From the NCBI GenBank assembly GCA_950295325.1, contig OX485806.1, positions 16,862,001-16,926,000 on the forward strand: a stretch of 64,000 nt of DNA. Direction: 5' to 3'. The notes below the pieces were generated by a model. The model saw nothing but the letters and a program-made list of their open reading frames with translations. It made no database searches and was not told the DNA's origin. Origin of the DNA: Polytrichum commune. Its lineage: Eukaryota > Streptophyta > Polytrichopsida > Polytrichales > Polytrichaceae. The first letter of the stretch is position 1. Each line of letters opens with the position of its first letter. The translations under genes and the position numbers were made by a program. Below are positions 22,670-34,600 of the stretch, piece after piece.

Positions 22670-23325
22670 GTTCGGGGAAAACCGACGGCTAGTTCATTAT
22701 CAGCCGATGGATTTCCCCTCATGGCCGGTCCAAATTTCCAACCATCGGATGGCAATCCGACTCTAATTTCAATCCTCCGGCAATTAGCCGATGGACCAGA
22801 AAATGTCCCGGAAATGTAGCCGATTCTTCTTGTGAGTTACTGGATTTCAGCCAGAAGCATCCATAGCGCTATTTGTCTGGGGCATCTGATGATGCACTTG
22901 AGGAAGTACCCTAAACCTTAAACTTTTTGAATTATGCAACCTTTCCATGACCAAACCCAATTGCTTCTATGAAGAATTGGGGGACCCTTGGCCTTCAAGC
23001 GGTGAAGGCATTGCTAGGTTCAATTCCTGCCAAGGATATTAACTCTTCAAATTTAAGGTTTTGAACATGCCTTTCTTTTCACTTATTCAAGATTTTGTAC
23101 TAAGAAATGATTTTTAATAACTTTTCATACATTTTTTAAATAATTAGTGCCGATATGAATTCCATTTAATCGGATATTGGCCAATGAAAATATGAAAATA
23201 TAGGCAATTGGCTGATTGATTTTACAAAAGACCAGCTCTTGCCGATGTAAATTGGAAAAAATCCGACCCTTCGTAGCAACTACTAGCAATTAGCCACTAA
23301 GGCTTCAAAAACTTCCCGAACTCTG
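22670..23325. mobile_element. Inverted-repeat element related to the foldback family
   Basis: Starts 'tatgttcggggaaaaccgac' and ends 'aaaacttcccgaac', giving inverted tips GTTCGGG / CCCGAAC that resemble those at 18890. The interior repeats 'agccgatgga'-type words. It contains a tRNA-like structure at 22986-23035. No target-site duplication was found. Confidence 0.45.
22986..23035 (+). ncRNA. tRNA-like structure lacking an anticodon arm
   Basis: A 7-bp acceptor-like stem (CCTTGGC 22986-22992, GCCAAGG 23029-23035) closes a D-arm-like hairpin (TTCAAGCGGTGAAGG) and a T-arm with the loop GGTTCAATTCC, close to the polymerase III box B. The length is 50 nt, with no room for an anticodon arm. It could be a tRNA relic, a SINE head or chance. 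I see no terminator or CCA. Confidence 0.3.
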
Positions 23326-23329
23326 GTGC

Positions 23330-24240
23330 TAGCTATTTTGTTGCCGGTGATTCATGTGTGTGATCTAACTTTGTGCATGGATATTTTATGCAGGATCTAG
23401 TATATTTGGTGTACAATAGCAACTGTAAGTAGTTTATTGGGGTGGTGATATTGTGTAGTGGGTTGAATTTTAGGGGGAGGATACGGTTGAATTGATGGGG
23501 TAGGTGTTGATGTCTATGTTGTATAGTCATTTTTTATATGTTGTAGGATTAGTGGAGTTCGTGTGTTGCCTGGTGGGTTCAATTGGTTGTGTATCCAAAT
23601 TATTGAGGTGAGAGATGGTTCAATGTATTGGTAGTATTTTGGCCATTCCGGTGTTGGGTTGTATCTTATGGTGTGTGGGGTTATGGTTATTATGGTGTGG
23701 ATATATTTTTTTCGTTTGAGGGGGAGTTGTTATGATGTCCAATCTTTATGGTCGATTATTAGGACGGTTGTTGTGTGAGTATTTTCTTTGGTGGCCATTC
23801 TGGCCCAGTGGATTGCTTCTAGGGTGTTGTTGTAGTATGATGGATATGCAAGACCTATTCATATCCAATTGGAGGATTTGGCTGTCCCAATTAAGCTGAA
23901 AAGGTTATTGTGGTTGCAGGGTGAGTTGCAATGTGTGAGTTATAGGGGGCAAGTGAAGGGGGATGAGTAGTAGGAATGTGTGATTTTGAATGATTCTAAT
24001 GAGTATATTTGTGATTTTAGGGTGTATTGGTTGGGTGCATGTGTTTGGGTTTTTTCTTGGGTAAGGTGGTCATGTATCTTTCTTTGAGCAAAGAATTTTG
24101 GTTTCAAAATCTTGTGGTGGGGGTTAGAGGAAGTTGGCCACGTGGGGCAGGTTGTTGTGAGAGAATTTGTTCCATAGCCAATGCATTCTTTTAGTGGTGA
24201 TGGTAGCCATGTAGTTACCTTTGTGGTCATATACGTGGGA
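23330..24240 (-). pseudogene. Possible degenerate LINE 3' portion (weak)
   Basis: Very G/T-rich on the plus strand. The minus strand yields long but low-complexity frames (23333-23530 and 23940-24230). A stretch like MATITTKRMHWLWNKF recalls LINE C-terminal sequence, but I cannot identify it firmly. Confidence 0.25.
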
Positions 24241-24568
24241 TTCGATGCCTTGTATTCGGTTTATTGGCATCAATATCTTTGTTGGGATTGCATTCTTGGG
24301 TTGGTAGTGTGAGGTTGGTGTTTTTTAGAAGTGGTCTTACATATTTGGTATCTTTGGTTTGAACGTGATTTAGGTAGTCCTCATATGTTTAAAGTGTTTT
24401 TTGTGTGTGGCTAGTGTGAAATTGTTAGGAGGTGTAGATTGTGTTCTAGTGGTATATTGTTGAGGTTGAAGAGTTATGTTTCCTCCCTCCATTGGTGTGT
24501 GGTGTCCCGTGGGTTTTTCCATTGGCATAAGTATTGTCCTTTCTGATAGTGGTTTTGGTGTTTGTTAT

Positions 24569-25860
24569 GTATGAGCCCAAACTGGGTGCTCACATGTGAC
24601 TTTACGCCTTGAAGTTGTTAGAAGTAGTGTTAGACATTAGAATTAATTATTCAAAACGTGAAAAAAGAGTGCAAGTGTTTTAGTTGGAATTGATTTAAGT
24701 TAAGGGTTTGTGCTTGAGGCTATTAGAATTAGTTTAATCTTAAGTTTGATTATTACAAAGATTAGGAAGTTGTTCCTAGGAAAGGGTTGGGGTTACTGGC
24801 CAAGTAAGGCCAGCTTAGTATCTATTTAAGGCCTTACTGCTAATCAATTAAGGGCGGGTGCCCTGTACCCCTAGAAAATCCCGGACACCGAGGGAAGCTG
24901 CTGGCTGCGGCCGAGAGCTGGCTCTCACACAGACTCTTTCTTTTTCGTCGTTGCTTACAGGGGAGTCCGACGGCGAGTAGGTCTGAGTCGGCAGGAGGGG
25001 CGGCTTCGAATGATGAGCATGTGAGAATTGGCTATGGTAGGAGAGCACGAAGGCGGAGCCAGGAAACTCAGATTTACAGGCTACCGGAAGTTCGGCAGCC
25101 AAGGGCTGCCGGAGATGGGAAGAGTCCATCGAAAGGGAGGCTGGGTTCTAATCAGGGCGGCTGAAGGAGGCAATAGGCTGCCTGTTGAATGAGAGGCATA
25201 CATGGGTTTAATAATGAGGCAGCGATCAAGCCGTGAGGGGGCTGGAGCTCCGAACTGTGGTTGGGTGGTCGAGGCGCTCTCGCCTCTTCCTGGATCAGTG
25301 AAGATTCAGCTCATAAATCTAGGTAACAACTGTTTAGCTGTAATGTAGTTGAAGGATCAGGAGAGGCTCCAAACTGTGTGAACCAGCATTGAGGCAGAAC
25401 TAGATTTCCCAGTTAGATCACAGAGTTGGAATTCAACCTTGGGCCTGGCACAATGAGCAAATGTGCAAGCAGGAGTGCATTGTGGTGGGCTCATAGTCAT
25501 CCTTAGGCGGCTGTCGAAGGGTCGGAGGTTCAGGTGCAGCACCTATGATCCTCTTGGCCTTGAGGAATAAGGGCTCAGAGCTCAGCTCAGTAGCCGGGTA
25601 CTTCTAAGGATTGCAGGCTCACTACTTGCCCCAGGATAGGCAAGGAAGTCTCAGAGCTCAGCTCAGGGAAGTGGGTCATCGAAGGCAGAGTCCAACATTG
25701 TGGCTGAACCAGTTGCAGTGACGGGCTCTGAAGGGCTCCTGACGGGCTTTGACGGGTCACTTCGATCCACCAACAGCGTACATTTGGCTCCGATCAACAA
25801 AGACTGAAGTCCGGGAATTAGGATCTAGGCTTAGACATTTGCTTAAGTAATTAGGATTAA
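24569..25860 (-). mobile_element. Possible inverted LTR fragment related to the 5338-6878 family
   Basis: Starts TATGAGCCCAAACTGGG, the reverse complement of the LTR end seen at 6865-6878 and 17190. The body is GC-rich with repeated 'cagagctcagctcag' and 'acgggctt' words. The far end was not found, so its extent is a guess. Confidence 0.35.
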
Positions 25861-26329
25861 CTCATTGGAGGTTGAATCAAGGGGTTGTTAGTAAGGATTA
25901 GCATTTGAATGTCAATGAGTGAGGTTGGACGGATCTTGGATTGACAAAGAAGAGGTGGTAGATTGAGTGGAAGATTAGTTAGGTTTTGGCTAAGGGTGAC
26001 TTGTGCACTTGGTCAAGATTAGGAGTATCATTGAATGGATTTGAGTTGTGTGTGTGTGGCAATGACCACAAGGGAATAGAGTATTTCTAAATACTGGCAC
26101 CCTAGGCCATTTGAATAAAGAGTTGTGTGATTTACAAGCTTTGTCATTGAGATGAGTATGACTCAATGTACAAAGATCAGAGGGTAGTTTGATACATGTT
26201 AGCCTTGGATTTCCACCTGGACTAGGACGCAATCAAGGGTGGTGGTTTTGGGTTGACATTATGGCATGGATTTTTGTACCTAAGGTATGGCCAATTGGAG
26301 TGTCTATGATATTTGTGTTTGGTGGTTTG

Positions 26330-26380
26330 GGGTTGGGAGTATGTTTGTGTGGGAAGGGGGGGGGGGGGGGAGGGGGGTAG
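26330..26380. repeat. G homopolymer
   Basis: A G run broken once by A at about 26357-26377, inside a strongly G/T-biased region. Confidence 0.9.
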
Positions 26381-26699
26381 TATATGGGCTTGTTGAAGGG
26401 CGTCTTTGATGAATTTGGGTGTGTGTTTGTATTTGGTGCGAAATTCCTCTAGGGTGAGGATGGCTAGGGTCTTATCGTTTTTAATTTGGGATGATGTGGT
26501 GATGTCCTATGTATATAGTTATCGAGGTATTGTTGGTTTTTGTTTTGTTTTGTTTTGTTTTGGTTCCATTGTTAGGTTGCAACATGTTGGGTTGGAGTAG
26601 CCTTCTTGTTTTAGGTGGGTGCCTTTTTATAGGGCATGTGGGGTCGGCCATGGTGGTTTATATTTTGTATTCTCTTTCCAATACGAATAGTGTTCTAGC

Positions 26700-27490
26700 T
26701 ATGGGTGACATGTGGCGTGCTGGGTATTTTCACTTAGGGAGGTGGAGGGAGCCTTCATATTTGGCGGATATGTATTTGGTAAGTCCTTGGTAGATTATGC
26801 CTAGTTAGCTTAGGTTTTTGAGTGCTTGATACGGTTGTTGTCCTATACAATTCACGTAATCGGGTAGGAGGGAGATTGTATTGATGCCGAAGTCTTTGTT
26901 GGAGCAGGCCGGTGAGAATATTCGCAATGTTTTTTTTTGGTATGTTACAAGTTTCTTTAGTTAGTTTACTAAGGATTTTGTCTAACTTTTTGAGATTGGG
27001 TTTGGCAAAGGGGATTGCGTAGTTGGCATAGGCAATCCTAGATTTAGTTACTGTGTTTCATATTTTTATTTTTTGTTTGAGGGTAGCTAGTGAGGTGGAT
27101 AGGAGCTTACTTTGTTTTTTTTAGCTTTATTCATGGCGATTTCCTTTTGTAGTCTCCATTTAGGTTATGGTACTAAGTGGACACCTAGGTATTTGTATGG
27201 TTCATTTTGAGTGAGCGTAGGGAAGGGCTTGTTTTTGTAAGTGATATTTTGGGCTTGGATGTAGGCTTTGAATGTGTAAGGCTTAAGCTTGGATTTGTTT
27301 GGGCAACCAATGATGGCACATTTTGAGAGGTTGAGGTTCATGTGGGAAAATTTTGCAAATTGTTGTAATTTATGGATTTGGGTTGTATTTCTTGGAGGTC
27401 TTCTAAAATGATGGCTAGGTCATTGGTGTAGGTTGTGGTGGTACATATGGCAGTGGATGTGTTGAATTGGTATACGAGATTGTTTTTTTG
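26700..27490 (-). pseudogene. LINE reverse transcriptase fragment
   Basis: Minus-strand frames read TYTNDLAIILEDLQEIQ (motif YADD altered to YTND), then QQFAKFSHMNLNLSKCAI, IGCPNKSKLKPYTFKAYI, NITYKNKPFPTLTQNEPY and KYLGVHLVP, the standard plant LINE sequence after the RT active site. Further on (to about 26700) INTISLLPDYVNCIGQ-like residues continue. Frameshifts are frequent. Confidence 0.65.
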
Positions 27491-27499
27491 GTTTAGGGT

Positions 27500-28650
27500 T
27501 TAGGTTTTGGTTGGTCCAAACACTATAAAAGGGTTTAGATTGTGGTTCTCCAAGGGTTTGGGTCACTCGACCCAAACCCATACCGGCCCTTCATGTGTGG
27601 TTGGTCCATATTATTTTATATACTAATTAGTTGCATGTTATTAAGATGTTTGTGTTGTGTATCTAAGTCCAAATTGAGATGCATAATGTTTGGTAATAAT
27701 TTATAGTCTGAAAATTTTGAATAAGAATGATAGCGTATAATTACATAATATTTTGAATATGTTTCATGTTTCATGTGTGGGTCTTTTTGTTTTGGGTTGG
27801 TCGATTCTATCTCTAGCTTAATTTGAGTCGGTTGCCCCTAACACTGAATGGATGGAGCTCAACAATGTTGATTGTTTCAACTTACTTGTGTGTAGGTGTT
27901 GAAGCAATGAAGAGAATGAATAGAAGAGTGGATTGCTTCTCTAAGGAGGAGGGCGGTATATTATTTTCGTCTGAAGATGACCTTGACATTGTTGGGAGGG
28001 TGAAATTGATGACGGTGAAGAGGAAGAGCATGTGGAAAATCCTTTGCCTTCAACACCGATGGAGCCCACTATCCAATGTTCGGGGCTCTCAAGATTGTAA
28101 TGGGTTAATTTGGAGGTGTTGCTTCTTAATGACAATGAAGTTCTCGTTGTGGAGGGTATTTGTTGTAATTCCCACCCACATGATTTTGTTGACTAGAAGC
28201 AACTTGGCAATAGGGATGTTGGTGATTTCATCCTTGAGTCCCTCACTCACTCCAATGTGCATCCCACTCAAAGGTTTTTTGCTTCATAGGTGGCCCGGGG
28301 GGGGGGGGCAGTGTGTTAAAAAGTTAAGGATATAGGTGTGAACAACCACTATTTTATAGGGGGGGTATTACTTTCAATTCTCTTTTTTTTTCACATGCTA
28401 TCATTATAAAATTTTCTACTTTGGGTTAATAGAAAAATGGCTTGCATTACTTATAATTCCAAATTATCTATTATTCCATACTCTATAGTAATTTAAAGAT
28501 GTCTAGTGTCATTTTTGATACCCTATATTACTCTTAAGTCCATTTATAATTTTTTGTCCCCATGTTTTTAAAATACCCTGTCATTTGTTCGCATGTATAT
28601 TGCTACTCCAACCAATGACTACCCCCCCCCCCCCCCCCGAGAGGTGGCCA
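27500..28650. other. Intergenic; weak coding relic at 27820-28300
   Basis: A 170-codon plus frame at 27823-28335 is unlike any family I know. Another frame of the same region gives LLLNDNEVLVVEGIC, which looks protein-like and could belong to the broken gene downstream. C homopolymer at 28622-28638. Confidence 0.3.
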
Positions 28651-28659
28651 CTTTAGAGT

Positions 28660-30383
28660 GTCATGCTTGAGGGAGTTAGTTTGTGTGACCATGAGCGATG
28701 CCATATGCAAATCCATGAGAAACTCCAAGCTAACATGTGGCCATGGAAAGGCCTCCAGAAGAATGATTTGTTGGCATGTGTTCCTTGTTCTATGAATGAG
28801 TGTAAACGCCAAAAATTGCTTACAGAATAGTCCATTAGAGAAGTGATCGTGATGGATTGTTGTATTCACCATTATCGCCAATAGGAGAAAATGAAGGCTA
28901 GTCGGGAAGAAATGTGGCTTGCAGACTTCCACCTCAGATCTTCAAAAAAACTCGATGTTCACCGGGGAACACATGCAAGCGAGACGGGATGCAAGGTGAT
29001 CACACTTGGAAGCATAGAGTTGTGTTATATGATGTTTTTAAAGCAAAATTCTATAGACAAACAACTTATGCCAAAAAAAACCACCCATCCTGTAACCATG
29101 GGAATTTGGGCTCAAAAAAACATAATAGGAAAGCAATACGACAAACAAGTGTTACTCTAGCCACCATCACTGTGCCTTTTATTGATGTAATATTGTACAA
29201 AACACGAACACTCCAGATGGGGAAGAAGGTTGTTGAAAGGGTTCTTCCCATGAGAACGAAATGGATAGACCTCTTGTTGGATGTAAATGTAGTTGGTGAG
29301 AAAGTTGGTTTGACGCCCATTCCGTTGTCCAAACTGAGCATGATTAAGAAAACAAACTTCAACGACTATATTACAAAAAGCCGTGGTGACAAGTTTGCTC
29401 AGTGTTTCAAATGCAAGACATTGAAGCACTTTCAAGATGCACATATGATTGGGACATTCGTTATGGTACTTAGAAGCATAGGCGTAATCGATTTGGATTG
29501 CTTACTCAATCACGAGTCTTTGGGTTGTTCTTTATAGGGATGATTTCTCATGGTCACGGTGATATCAAGTTTGCCCATTATGCTCTTGATTTGTATCCGG
29601 TGGATTCAAACCACACTATTGGGTTATTTGCATGATTTTTTGCTTGATTTGGAGAAATCGCCTGCTTCAAGATCATTATTTGAGAATGCTAGATCAACAC
29701 CTCTATATGAAGCGGTATTGGATGGAAAATATGCATGCTTGGATTCCTTGCCAACCCCCCTTAATGAGCATGTGCTTGAGAAAAAATTGCCTCCCACTAT
29801 GTGGGTCCAATTGGACAACCGTGCCAAGGACAATACAAACATATTTGTGTTTGCCTATTGGTCTTTGTTGGTTGCAAAAGACATTTTCAAGGAGGTGTTT
29901 GTATCTATTTTACTGGTGGGCCACACACACAATAATACTGATGTATTTTTTGGACATTGGAGCATTATGTTGCATAAGGAGGATTGCCCAACAATCCCAC
30001 TATTTATGAAGTTGTACATGGATTTGGACAACATTCCCATCATCCCATGTATGATTGAGGAGGTTCTATACTTCAAAGCATTTCTACAATCATATATTCA
30101 GTGTGGAGCTCACCGTTTGATTGGACATACGAAGGCTCAAGAATTTTGGTTTTACATGCGTGATGATAGTATTCGAGTCGTGCAATACAAGTTATTGTCC
30201 ACGACGCAAAATTGGAGCCCACTAGAGGGGCTTCTTGTTTGGTGACTTGACGAGGAGGGCAAGACAATGTTAACATATGTCAGGAGCCCAAAACTTGCAA
30301 ACCAATACACATGATGAATGTGGAGGATGTTATAGAGGGCATATCATGGTTCATACAATATTGAGATTGTTTGTGAGTAGCGG
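28660..30383 (+). pseudogene. DUF7869-like protein gene, broken, runs into the assembly gap
   Basis: Frame one (28914-29537) gives FKAKFYRQTTYAKKNHPSC, then IRQTSVTLATITVPFIDV, GEKVGLTPIPLSKLSMIK and GDKFAQCFKCKTLKHFQDAH. After a frameshift near 29540 comes MWVQLDNRAKDNTN, then FVFAYWSLLVAKDIFKEVFV and LLVGHTHNNTDVFFGHWS. The LDN..DN and VGHTHxxxD motifs are those I associate with DUF7869 proteins, a large repeat-borne family in non-seed plants and animals whose enzymatic role is not established. A stop at 30243 follows GLLVW, but the sequence stays family-like (NVEDVIEGISWFIQY) to the gap. The domain name is recalled, not searched. Confidence 0.65.
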
Positions 30384-30583
30384 NNNNNNNNNNNNNNNNN
30401 NNNNNNNNNNNNNNNNNNNNNNNNNNNNNNNNNNNNNNNNNNNNNNNNNNNNNNNNNNNNNNNNNNNNNNNNNNNNNNNNNNNNNNNNNNNNNNNNNNNN
30501 NNNNNNNNNNNNNNNNNNNNNNNNNNNNNNNNNNNNNNNNNNNNNNNNNNNNNNNNNNNNNNNNNNNNNNNNNNNNNNNNNNN
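30384..30583. other. Assembly gap (200 N)
   Basis: Exactly 200 N. The true gap length is unknown. It separates the DUF7869-like gene from a DR1 copy. Confidence 1.
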
Positions 30584-30855
30584 CTATGTGCTCAAAACAC
30601 GCTAACCACTCTAGGCTCAATATTCAACATGATTGGGGGGACTTATATGACCAGTTAATGAGCACAAGAATCTTCACCTTGATGATGAATAAGATATTCA
30701 TATGAGCTTTGAAAATTAAGAGGCAAATGGCTATGGACATGATTTGGATTTGCTAATCATCTTGAACTAACTTAAATTATGTGGATCATATCCTACTAGA
30801 AGTGGGTGCACAAAGAAAAAGTATCCATCTAAGGCATGTCTACCTTGGCTGGTCC
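30584..30855 (+). repeat. DR1 dispersed repeat copy, 3' two thirds
   Basis: Begins at the gap with 'ctatgtgctcaaaaca' and runs through 'ctctaggctcaatattcaac', 'aagatattcatatgagcttt', 'atcctactagaagtgggtgc' and 'catgtctaccttgg'. One of the clearest copies. Confidence 0.7.
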
Positions 30856-31376
30856 AGAGCTCCATGCTATTCATCAGGTTCTAGAATTGAGATTCCAGAA
30901 ACAAAAATTCAACCCATCTTGATGTGGATATCTCACATGCATGAGCTGAGACTGAGCATGTGAAACACATTAATGAAGTAGCCTGAGAAATGGGTACATA
31001 AAGTAAGTTACCAGAGCACTACACTAAATATTCTATTTAGGGGCATATGGTATTTTTGCAGTTGCTTTTCTAATAAAACCTCTTATAAATAAGTTCACAT
31101 AAACAAGTCATGAATGATTGAAACTTGGATTACATCCATGCCGATTATTGATTCAACAAAGTTTGGTGTATAATTTTGCATCCCAACAATTCCGTAATGA
31201 ATTATAGTCATGAATGATTGAAAATTGGATGAATAATCACTGAGTAAGTGATAGCTATTGCAACATTGTAATTCCATAATGCCATATTTTTGTACAAGCG
31301 ATAACAAATATGAAGTTAATACATGTAGTGTTGATGACAGTACATCATGGGCGGTTCACAAATAGTGTTGAACAAT

Positions 31377-31849
31377 GAACGGAGAGAATCGATTGCTAGT
31401 TACAAACGAACTGGTTGAGTTTGAGAAATAACCGGTTGAAGTTCAAGAGTGCAGAAAATTACCTATTGTTTTAGAGGTATCTATGGAATATACCTTTTAA
31501 AAATTAAGAAAAAACCCGAAAGTTCAACATGTAACTGGTTTGGACTTGATTGAAACACTAGGAGTTTGACTGATTTTGCCCAAGAATCTCCCAGGATATC
31601 AGTATTTAGTATTGAGCAAGACAAATCAACGAATGGGAAGAGCTGACCGCTAATTACAGATGAACCAGTTGAGTTTGAGAAATAACCGGTTGACGTTCAG
31701 GACTTCATTAAAATTACTAATCAATTTAGAGGAATCTGTGGTATATACTTCAAACTAAGAAAGGAAAACCAAAAGATCACAACATGTAAGCTGGTTGGAC
31801 TTGGAAACACTGGAATTTGACCGATTGTGCTCAGAAATCTCCCTGGACG
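31377..31849 (+). mobile_element. Two tandem copies of the foldback-family arm
   Basis: Units at 31377-31596 and 31632-31849 share 'gttgagtttgagaaataacc', 'ttttagagg.atct', 'caacatgtaa.ctggttgga' and end in 'atctccc.gga'. Both also share 'ttgagcaaga' after the unit. They lie head to tail, unlike the head-to-head pair at 18890. Confidence 0.65.
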
Positions 31850-31859
31850 CTGCTGCTGG

Positions 31860-33260
31860 CATTTACTGTTGAGCAAGATGAATAGAATTGGTGACAACAC
31901 TGAACACAATATCAGTGTACCTTGAGCCACCCATCCCAGCTACTATGCTAACTTACACAACTGTAGCTAGCAGGCAACTTGTGAAGGCTTAAGTTTCTCC
32001 TTGGAATTCATGTCATGAGCACTGAGGTAGCAGGTGGGGGGGCTGGCCTGGCAAGCGCATTATGAGAATGGACCGCCATTAAGAGCGCCTTCAACAGCCT
32101 TGTCTCTTTCTTGTAGTAGTAGGTGTTGCTGCCCCCCCTGCCTGCAGCCATGGACCCTCCCTCCCTTCCTTGCTTGCTTCCTTGCTTGCTTGCTGCTGGT
32201 ATTGCCTCGGACTCTTCAGAATCTCTCTCCTTCCACCATCCCAACAACACCCGGAAGTCCGCAACCCATCTGGCATGCAGCATTGGGAGTGTTGGATGCG
32301 CAGGTCCGGCTGCACATGTTGGCTTGCTGCAGGAGAACGAGGAGGAGGAGGAGGAGGAGGAGGAGCCGTGGATCATCATCAGCTGGGCGGAGGAGCTGGA
32401 CTAGGATTAATATCCCAGGCCGAGGGGCTTCTAAGGGTCAGTAGGACTAGTGGGCATCATCAATCCTCGCCGAAGTAACGCTGTGTGGATCAGGGGAGGT
32501 GGTGGACATCAGCTTGTAGGCTGCACAGATCACCGGGTCAAAACTTGTATCTTTCGTGGTGGGTTTAGAGAGGAGGAGCTCACAAGGGTTAAGTGTGGTG
32601 GTGGAGGAGGGCTAATATCTTTCGCGCGTCCAGTTCAGGTATATGTTGTGCTCGCTTTTACGATATCGTGTTTGTGCCGGCATCTGTGGCCATGCATGGT
32701 AGGAGTGGGAAGGAGCTTTATTTTCATTTCATAGACTTGGTTTTAGTTTGTGGAGTGAGAGGTGGTGGTGTTGGTATCCGTGGCTGCAAAGAGCTAAATT
32801 TTTGACGCAAACATTACTTTTTCGGAACACTGACTCAATGACCCTCACCTACTGTAATGCAATGCGGTGCTGTATGTTGAGCTGCTGCAGTTTGAAAGCA
32901 TAATAGCCCAAAAGAGGGTGATCAGTCTTATAAGTGTGAGGTGAATCTGCTAAACCGAAGTACTCAGGACGTGAGGTTAGGGATCTCGATGATTCTCATA
33001 TCTCCCCGCAACGCTATCTCGCAGCCTCATTACGAGGGGTGATGATGATATAAGTGGGTCACTGTGTGCGAGCCAGTTGAGTGCATGAGTGCATGAGTGC
33101 ATCGTGATGGACATTTATGTCGCGGGAGGAAGAGAGTTAAGAATGAACGCGAAGAGACATGTAGATTGAGACCAGCAGCAGCAGGCAGGCAGGAAGGCAA
33201 CATTATACAGTTAGTCCACCACTCTGCATGGCGCAGTTGCTACCCGCCGGGGAGCTACAG
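31860..33260. other. GC-rich region upstream of the ABCG gene, no gene confirmed
   Basis: 32000-32800 has open frames on both strands (minus 32008-32379, plus 32034-32444), but they are driven by low complexity, including (GAG)n at 32339-32364 encoding poly-Glu, poly-Ser or poly-Arg. 33050-33130 has 'gagtgcat' repeats. It may be promoter or leader DNA of the ABCG gene. No TATA box or start could be assigned. Confidence 0.4.
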
Positions 33261-33424
33261 CTAATTAGAGGGTGAACACTGGCAGTCCCAGAATCAAGTG
33301 ACAAGTCACGACCAAATTATTACACAGGAGGGAGCCTGGTAGTTGGAAAATACCATTCTCTGGTCCCCTGGAACCAATCTCGACCAAAAACAATGCCAGT
33401 AGACTCAAAGCGCAGTAAACCAGT

Positions 33425-34600
33425 CCGCTCGGGTTAGGACGTGATGATTTCGGTAATCCACTTCGACTGCCTTCTTTCGTTGCCACACGGAAAAATGATG
33501 ATGCAGTGCTGGGCATCTTTTTGAGGTTAATCCCCTCGGTAATGGCCGGTGCAGGCGACTTTATCCAAGAACATCGCCACTGGCAAGTCTTCAGTTTAGT
33601 TCTGGTTACGCTTTGAACACGGTGATGATAATGACAGTAAAAATCTTCGTGCAGAGTGCTCAACCTGATGATTTTCTGTAGACTGGGTGAGCGTGGCTGG
33701 GAGTCTGCAGACTGTAGTTTAATAAGGCATGTCAAATTTAGACTGGAGGCCTGATCTCGAGCACTTGGGTTAGGACATTTCGGTAATTTAGTTGCTAAAG
33801 AGTACGCAGCTTCATCTGCAACACCGGCCATTACCCAAGGTGAGAGGATTAGCCCTCAAAGGGCTGGCTGGTACTGCATCACCACTTGAAAGTGTTCAGA
33901 AATTTCCTGGTTATGTCTTAACCATGAAGACGTTCATCACCGTAGAAAGCTTCGTGCAGAGTGTTGAACCTGATTTTTGAAGACGTGGGTGTCGCTGGGA
34001 GTTGGAGGTAGTAATTTGATAAGGCATGTCAAATCCCGGCCAGCTCTTGGAAGTTGATACCCTGGCTAATGGCCGTCGCATGGGACTTTGGAGTGTGTCC
34101 GAGAACACCGCCACTTGAAAGTCTCCATTTTAATCCTGTTTACACCTTAAACATTAAAATATGTTCATCACCGTAGACAGCGTTTGCGGAGTGTGTTGAA
34201 CCTGATGATTATCCTACGAGGTGGGTGTCGCCGGTAGTGTTGCGGTGTTAATTTGGTAACGCATGTCAAATCGTAACCGCAGGCATAATCTCGAGCACTT
34301 GGGTTAGGAGATTTCGGTAATCCATTCATTAATTTCATCGGTTGCTAAAGAGTACACAGCTCCATCTGATGCATTCAAGGCCAGCTCTTTGAGGAGGTTT
34401 TGTTCGAGAACATCACCACTAGGAAGTCTTCATTATGATCCTGGTTACACCTTAAACATGAAAATGTTTATCGCCGTAGACAGCTTAATTCGTGCAGAGG
34501 GTTGAACCTGATGATTTTCTCACGAGGGGAGTGGTCGATGGGGGTGTTCAGGTGGTGACAAATTGGTCAGGCATGTCAAATATCAACGGGAGGCAGGGGA
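33425..34600 (+). repeat. Four-copy diverged tandem array ending in the ABCG start codon
   Basis: Units at about 33425-33735, 33765-34033, 34034-34270 and 34300-34600. Each carries in order 'gggttaggac/atttcggtaat', 'tggccgt', 'gagaacatcgccact', 'aagtcttcatt', 'ttcatcaccgtagacagct', 'gtgcagagtgttgaacctga' and 'catgtcaaat' (33727, 34024, 34261, 34572). The third unit lacks the first block. The ATG inside the last 'catgtcaaat' is the best start codon of the ABCG gene. Confidence 0.85.

Noticed and set aside
27823-28335. 170-codon plus-strand frame
   Set aside because: No family resemblance. A different frame of the same region looks more protein-like, so this one is probably a shadow.
32008-32444. 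Overlapping open frames on both strands (123 and 136 codons)
   Set aside because: Driven by a (GAG)n run and Pro/Ser/Arg-rich low complexity; no recognisable domain.
33265-33831. 188-codon minus-strand open frame
   Set aside because: Overlaps the first unit of the ABCG leader repeat; the other units do not keep it open, so it is a by-product of that sequence.
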